Program-made: the position numbers and the translations under genes
In this document: positions 60,308-64,000 of the stretch, piece by piece
Layout: the number at the start of each line of letters is the position of its first letter
Numbering within the stretch: the stretch's first letter is position 1
The notes under the pieces: generated by a model
What the model was told of the DNA's origin: nothing
What the model saw: only the letters and a program-made list of their open reading frames with translations
Database searches by the model: none
Assembly (NCBI RefSeq): GCF_001280065.1
Contig: NZ_LGEA01000115.1
Location: forward strand, 4,429-68,428
DNA length: 64,000 nt
Direction: 5' to 3'
DNA from: Streptomyces sp. NRRL B-1140
GTDB taxonomy: Bacteria > Actinomycetota > Actinomycetes > Streptomycetales > Streptomycetaceae

Positions 60308-62962
60308 TCAGGCGACCGTGCAGCTGTGCTCACCCAGCTTGAACGCTGCCGGTCTCGTGTTCGCCCCCGACCGGTTCGCCGTGAATCCGAAACTCACCGA
60401 CGACCCCGCCGCCACGTTCGCGTTCCAGCCGACGTTCTTCGCCGTCACCGCAGCACCCGACTGCGCGGTCTCGGCGTTCCACGCCTGCGTCACTTTCTGG
60501 CCGTCGGCGAAGGTCCAGCCCAGCGACCAGCCGTTCCACGCGCTCGTACCGGTGTTGGTGAGCTGGACGTCGGCCTGGAAGCCGTCCGGCCACTGGCTGG
60601 TGACCTTGTACGTCACCGTGCAGGCACCGGTCGGCGTCGGGCCGGGTCCGGGCCCCGGATCCGTCGGGCCGGCGCCGGAACTGTCGCCGTAGAGGACGCC
60701 GCGGCCGTTCGTGGAGACGTAGACGCGGCCGTACACGCGTGGATCGCCGGTGATCGCCGCGCCCGTCCAACCCCACTGGTGTGCGTCGTCGTTGATACGC
60801 GTCCAGCTCACGCCCTGGTCCGTGGAGCGGAAGACGCCGCGCACTCCGCCGATCTTCGCGCTGGTGTAAAGGGTCTGGTAGGAGGCGCCGGGTGCCGCCT
60901 TGCCGAAGCCGATGGTGTCCGCCTGCTCGACGTTCGCGAGCTTGGTGAAGCTCGCCCCGCCGTCCGTGGAGTGCCACAGGCCGTACGCGCCGCCCGCCGC
61001 GCCGCCCGCCAGCCACACATCGCCCTTCTTGCCGGGCAGCGCCTTGAAGCGGACGCTGTCACCGCTCGGCAGCCCGTCGGCCGCGGACTTGACGAAGGAC
61101 GCCCCGCCGTCCGTACTGACGTAGAACGTGCCGGACTTGAATCCGTAGAAGGTCTTCGGGTCGACCCGATCCGACTCCACGACCGCCCCGGCGGGGATCC
61201 CCGTGGACGCCCGCCACGACGTCCCGAAGCCGCTCGTGTGGTGCACGCCCGCACCCTCGGGGCTCCACACGAACCGGCTGCCGTCGGCCGCCGACGCGAC
61301 CGTGCCGCCGCCGCTCACCCCCGAAGGGTCGGTCCCGGCGAACCAGTTCGCCCCGTTGTCCGTCGAGAACGCGATGTGCGGTCCGGAGTCCAGGTTGCCC
61401 GTCCGCACCACCGTGTCCGGGTTCGACTCGGCGAAGTCCAGGCTCGTGGTCGTCGTGAAGTTGGGCTGGGTGAACATCATCGACGGCACCTTCGTCAGGT
61501 CCGTGTGCCGGAAGCCGCCGATGTCGCCGAGGGCGCTCAGCAGCGGGGCGCCGGACGGGGGAGAGGCGAGGTCGTTGACCGCCGTCTCCTCCAGGCCCCG
61601 CACCATGGGCGCGATGGCGAACGTGCTTCCGCGGTCCCAGTTCGTGAGGTTCTCCGTGCCGTAGATGGTCGCACCGGTCCCGTACATCATCCGGTCGGAG
61701 TCGAACGGGTCGATCTCCAGAGCCTCCGTCATCCAGCCCAGCTTCGGCGTCTGCTCGGGCGGTTGCGGGTTCGCGCCCCAGCTCAGCCAGGGCGAGGACG
61801 AGACGTCCATCGTGTAGCGGTTCTCGCGGTTCGGGTACGACGTGTAGTCCCACGCCCTGGTCCAGCTCCTGCCGCTGTCCGTCGAGCGGAAGATCTGGGT
61901 GTCCGGCCACCAGGAGCTGTACGCGGTCGCCATGACCGTGCCCGGCCTCTGGCGGTCCACGGTCAGCCCGCTGAAGCCGTAAGAGGTGTCCGCCTCCGCC
62001 ACCGGGCTGATGTCCGTCCAGGTCGACGTGGCCGTCGCGTACCGCCACAGCCGGCCCTTGCCGCCGTCGTACGGGCCGCCCTTGTCGCTGTAGGAGAGAT
62101 AGAGGTGACCGTTCCTCGCGTCCAGGACGCCCTTGTGGGCGAGGTGGCCGGTGGGCTGCCCGGCCAGCCGCTGCCAGGTGGCGCCCGCGTCCGTCGACCG
62201 GTACACCGCGTTGTCCTTGTCGGCGACCCCGACGTAGATCGTCTTCGTGGAGCTCCCGGCGGTGCCGGTGGACTCGTCGAAGGTGACCCAGACGATGCCC
62301 TGGTTGTCGCTGGAGTAACCGGACGTGTCGCTCGGGTCCGCCACGTAGGTGCCCACGTTGGGGAAGTTCGTCACCTGTGACCAGGTCACGCCCGCGTCCG
62401 TCGACCGCCACAGCCCCTTGCCGCTGGGTGCGCCCAGATACAGCACGCTGTTCCGGTTCGGGTCGATCGCCAGCCGCTCGCCCATGCCCCGCCCCGGCAT
62501 GTTGCCGCCCAGCTTGAACGGCAGGTCGGCCTTCCGCCAGCTCGCCCCCCGGTCCGAGGAGCGCATCACCGCACCGTTGTTCGGGTCCCAGCTGTTCGTG
62601 TACGTCCCGACCGCCGCGTACACCCGGTTCGGGGCGGCGGAGTCGGACGCGATGCTGACGACGCCCGTGTGCCCCCAGTCGTCCCACCCGACCGAGTCCA
62701 GCAGCGGCGTCCAGGTCTTGGAGGACTCCTGCCAGCGGTAGGCCCCGCCGATGTCCGTGCGGGCGTAGGCCAGGTTCTTCTCGGAGCGGTTGAAGACGAT
62801 GCCGGGGACAAACCCGCCCCCGTCGATCCGGGCGTTCTTCCAGGTATATGTGTCCGCGGCGAGCTTCGTCGCCGGAGGATCGGCGGCCAGGGCGGTGGGG
62901 GCGCCCGACAGCAGTCCGGCCGCCAGCGCCAGCACGGCCGTGAGGATGCGGGTTCTTCGCAC
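60308..62962 (-). CDS. secreted GH74 xyloglucanase with CBM2
   Basis: The 884-residue protein has a signal peptide (RRTRILTAVLALAAGLLSGAPTALA), a GH74 domain of two seven-bladed propellers and a C-terminal CBM2 cellulose-binding module (about 785-884, CTVTYKVTSQWPDGFQADVQLTNTGTSAWNGW, bounded by two Cys) joined by a Pro/Gly linker. The catalytic aspartates of GH74 are Asp70 (RTDIGGAYRW) and Asp480 (GDIGGFRH). It cuts the xyloglucan backbone inside plant wall. GTG 62962 follows GGAAGGACC on the minus strand. It sits beside the GH48 gene. Confidence 0.95.
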   Translation of the reverse strand: MRRTRILTAVLALAAGLLSGAPTALAADPPATKLAADTYTWKNARIDGGGFVPGIVFNRSEKNLAYARTDIGGAYRWQESSKTWTPLLDSVGWDDWGHTGVVSIASDSAAPNRVYAAVGTYTNSWDPNNGAVMRSSDRGASWRKADLPFKLGGNMPGRGMGERLAIDPNRNSVLYLGAPSGKGLWRSTDAGVTWSQVTNFPNVGTYVADPSDTSGYSSDNQGIVWVTFDESTGTAGSSTKTIYVGVADKDNAVYRSTDAGATWQRLAGQPTGHLAHKGVLDARNGHLYLSYSDKGGPYDGGKGRLWRYATATSTWTDISPVAEADTSYGFSGLTVDRQRPGTVMATAYSSWWPDTQIFRSTDSGRSWTRAWDYTSYPNRENRYTMDVSSSPWLSWGANPQPPEQTPKLGWMTEALEIDPFDSDRMMYGTGATIYGTENLTNWDRGSTFAIAPMVRGLEETAVNDLASPPSGAPLLSALGDIGGFRHTDLTKVPSMMFTQPNFTTTTSLDFAESNPDTVVRTGNLDSGPHIAFSTDNGANWFAGTDPSGVSGGGTVASAADGSRFVWSPEGAGVHHTSGFGTSWRASTGIPAGAVVESDRVDPKTFYGFKSGTFYVSTDGGASFVKSAADGLPSGDSVRFKALPGKKGDVWLAGGAAGGAYGLWHSTDGGASFTKLANVEQADTIGFGKAAPGASYQTLYTSAKIGGVRGVFRSTDQGVSWTRINDDAHQWGWTGAAITGDPRVYGRVYVSTNGRGVLYGDSSGAGPTDPGPGPGPTPTGACTVTYKVTSQWPDGFQADVQLTNTGTSAWNGWSLGWTFADGQKVTQAWNAETAQSGAAVTAKNVGWNANVAAGSSVSFGFTANRSGANTRPAAFKLGEHSCTVA

Positions 62963-63095
62963 GGTGGGGGTCCTTCCGTGAGGGGGACGTGCGAGGGCCG
63001 GGCGGCCCCTGTGCGGGTGGAGCCGCCCGGCCGTGGTGGCCCCGCGTCAGGTGCGGGGCCCCTTGTACGCAGAGCTTCGGACGCACCCGCTCCTG

Positions 63096-63134
63096 GGAGC
63101 GCGGGGAACTGCGCGACCAGCCACATACGGCCCG
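63096..63134. repeat. dispersed intergenic repeat, copy C
   Basis: GGAGCGCGGGGAACTGCGCG then ACCAGCCACATACGGCCCGC shares its core with copy B and the degenerate copy A. It lies in the 212-base gap between the GH48 stop and the GH74 start (both minus). The fragment TGGGAGCGC inside recalls half of a CebR operator, but the other half is absent. Confidence 0.7.
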
Positions 63135-63174
63135 CAGATCACGTCGGCCCCACCCGCGGAGCGCCCGGCGGGGG

Positions 63175-64000
63175 CTATTCGAGAAGCTCCGCGTACGAGC
63201 CCATGGCCAGGGCGATGTCCGCCTGGGCCCAGAACCGGTGGTACGTGAACGATGGGACAGCCCCACCGGCCAGATAGCTCTCGATCTTCGACCAGGCCGG
63301 GTCGTCCTCGTAGAAGGAGCGGATCGACTCGAACGTCGACGACGAGTTGATCGCGTCCCCGTTCGGCATGGTGCCCGTCCAGCCGCTCGGGATGTGCACC
63401 GGGTCGTCGAAGCGGTTGTAGTCGGCCCGGTTCTCCGGGACCGCGATCCCGAGGGCGTCCTGGTGGTTGACCCACATGCCGTCCAGCAGCTTCTTCGCCG
63501 CCGCCGCCGCCTCGGTGTCACCGGAGCGGTCCGCGTAGTACGTCAGGGTCTTGGCGAACGCGGCCGCCACACCGACGTCGTTGGTGAAGTCGGCGACGGT
63601 GACGTGCAGCCCGCGGTTCGCGCCGGGGCTCGAAGCGTTCCAGGTGTCGGGCTGGCCCGACCACTGCAGCGTCGACGGGATCAGGTAGGTGCCGTCCGGG
63701 TTGAACGTGGTCTCGGACAGCGCCCAGTCGACCCACTTGTCGAGGACGGCCTTGGCCTGAGCGTTCCCCGTCTGCTGGTACAGCTCGGCGACCCGCTCCA
63801 CCGACCATGCCTGGAAGCCGAACCACTGGTTGGACGGCGGGTCGTGGTACACCGGCTTCTCGTCGTAGTACATGCCGTAGAAGGTCGACTTGCCGCTCGG
63901 CGGGGTCGCGTACCGGCCCTGCCAGCTGTTGGTCGCACCACCGGCGATGGCACCCTCGTCCGACTGCAGCCAGCGGTAGAACTCCAGCTGCCGGTCCATC
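63175..64000 (-). CDS. GH48 reducing-end cellobiohydrolase (partial, C-terminal part)
   Basis: Only the last 275 residues are inside the window; the gene continues past base 64000. They match the GH48 catalytic domain: EGAIAGGATNSWQGRYATPPSGKSTFYGMYYDEKPVYHDPPSNQWFGFQAWSVERVAELYQQTGNAQAKAVLDKWVDWAL, FEPRG-like, DYNRFDDPVHIPSGWTGTMPNGDAI, and the terminal HRFWAQADIALAMGSYAELLE. It processively releases cellobiose from cellulose chain ends outside the cell. No CBM follows, so any module would be N-terminal. It is probably cotranscribed with GH74 downstream. Confidence 0.95.
   Translation of the reverse strand, partial: MDRQLEFYRWLQSDEGAIAGGATNSWQGRYATPPSGKSTFYGMYYDEKPVYHDPPSNQWFGFQAWSVERVAELYQQTGNAQAKAVLDKWVDWALSETTFNPDGTYLIPSTLQWSGQPDTWNASSPGANRGLHVTVADFTNDVGVAAAFAKTLTYYADRSGDTEAAAAAKKLLDGMWVNHQDALGIAVPENRADYNRFDDPVHIPSGWTGTMPNGDAINSSSTFESIRSFYEDDPAWSKIESYLAGGAVPSFTYHRFWAQADIALAMGSYAELLE

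Noticed and set aside
63096..63134. CebR operator (TGGGAGCGCTCCCA) in front of the GH74 gene
   Set aside because: Only the left half TGGGAGCGC is present; it is part of a dispersed repeat that also occurs at non-cellulase genes.

Overview
The window is actinobacterial and almost certainly Streptomyces. Its GC content is very high, GTG starts are frequent, and genes are often joined by ATGA or GTGA overlaps. It carries a WhiB-family regulator, an F420-dependent enzyme, a SpoIIE-type phosphatase, two genes with the rare TTA leucine codon, and a ten-gene gas vesicle operon in the order gvpO-A-F-G-Y-Z-J-L-S-K. From memory, the block FAD dehydrogenase - transketolase - LigD-type polymerase - gvp cluster, and the GH74/GH48 pair at the right end, resemble the S. 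coelicolor SCO65xx region. I could not run a comparison. I see no rRNA, tRNA, CRISPR array or intact insertion sequence. No gap between genes reaches 300 bases.

Layout. 1-10.1 kb: acetyltransferase, secreted Tap-type peptidase, a radical SAM protein behind a LexA-type SOS box, SRPBCC protein, a large MFS exporter with a Cna/carboxypeptidase-regulatory-like tail, a PAS-GAF-SpoIIE-HATPase phosphatase and a methyltransferase. 10.2-18.3 kb: secreted CE2-like esterase with a TTA codon, then a tight run of four peptidases (M55, M20, S9, S66) suited to breaking down peptides, perhaps wall-derived and containing D-residues, then a secreted CocE/NonD-type hydrolase. 18.4-23.3 kb: GNAT, VOC, holin-like, SDR, WhiB, lipoprotein and LLM genes. 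23.4-33.5 kb: a three-gene coupled operon (FAD dehydrogenase, transketolase, LigD-type polymerase), then the gvp operon closed by a strong hairpin. 33.5-48.6 kb: a stress-flavoured stretch with MOSC, ABC-F, a bacterial eRF1-like protein, DJ-1 coupled to a large catalase, a DUF2795-like/CBS locus interrupted by a 36-C homopolymer, a SigB/F-type sigma factor, an aminotransferase-fold protein without its lysine, MBL-fold and DedA proteins. 48.6-55.4 kb: resolvase-like ORF with a TTA codon, membrane phosphatase-fold protein, OsmC, GDPD, an orphan DnaK behind a possible HspR site, NmrA-like reductase. 55.5-60.2 kb: HxlR regulator, a 169-bp inverted-repeat element, orphan NarJ-like gene, two XRE regulators, membrane protein, pterin dehydratase and methyltransferase. 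60.3-64 kb: GH74 xyloglucanase with CBM2 and the C-terminal part of a GH48 cellulase.

The most unusual signals are four. A pair of related inverted-repeat elements occurs at 19.3 and 56.0 kb; the second supplies the stop codons of both flanking genes. A poly-C tract at 41.9 kb decides whether two genes are read as one protein or two. Adjacent gas vesicle genes gvpY and gvpZ encode oppositely charged tails. The FAD dehydrogenase, transketolase and LigD-type polymerase genes form an odd but tightly coupled operon.
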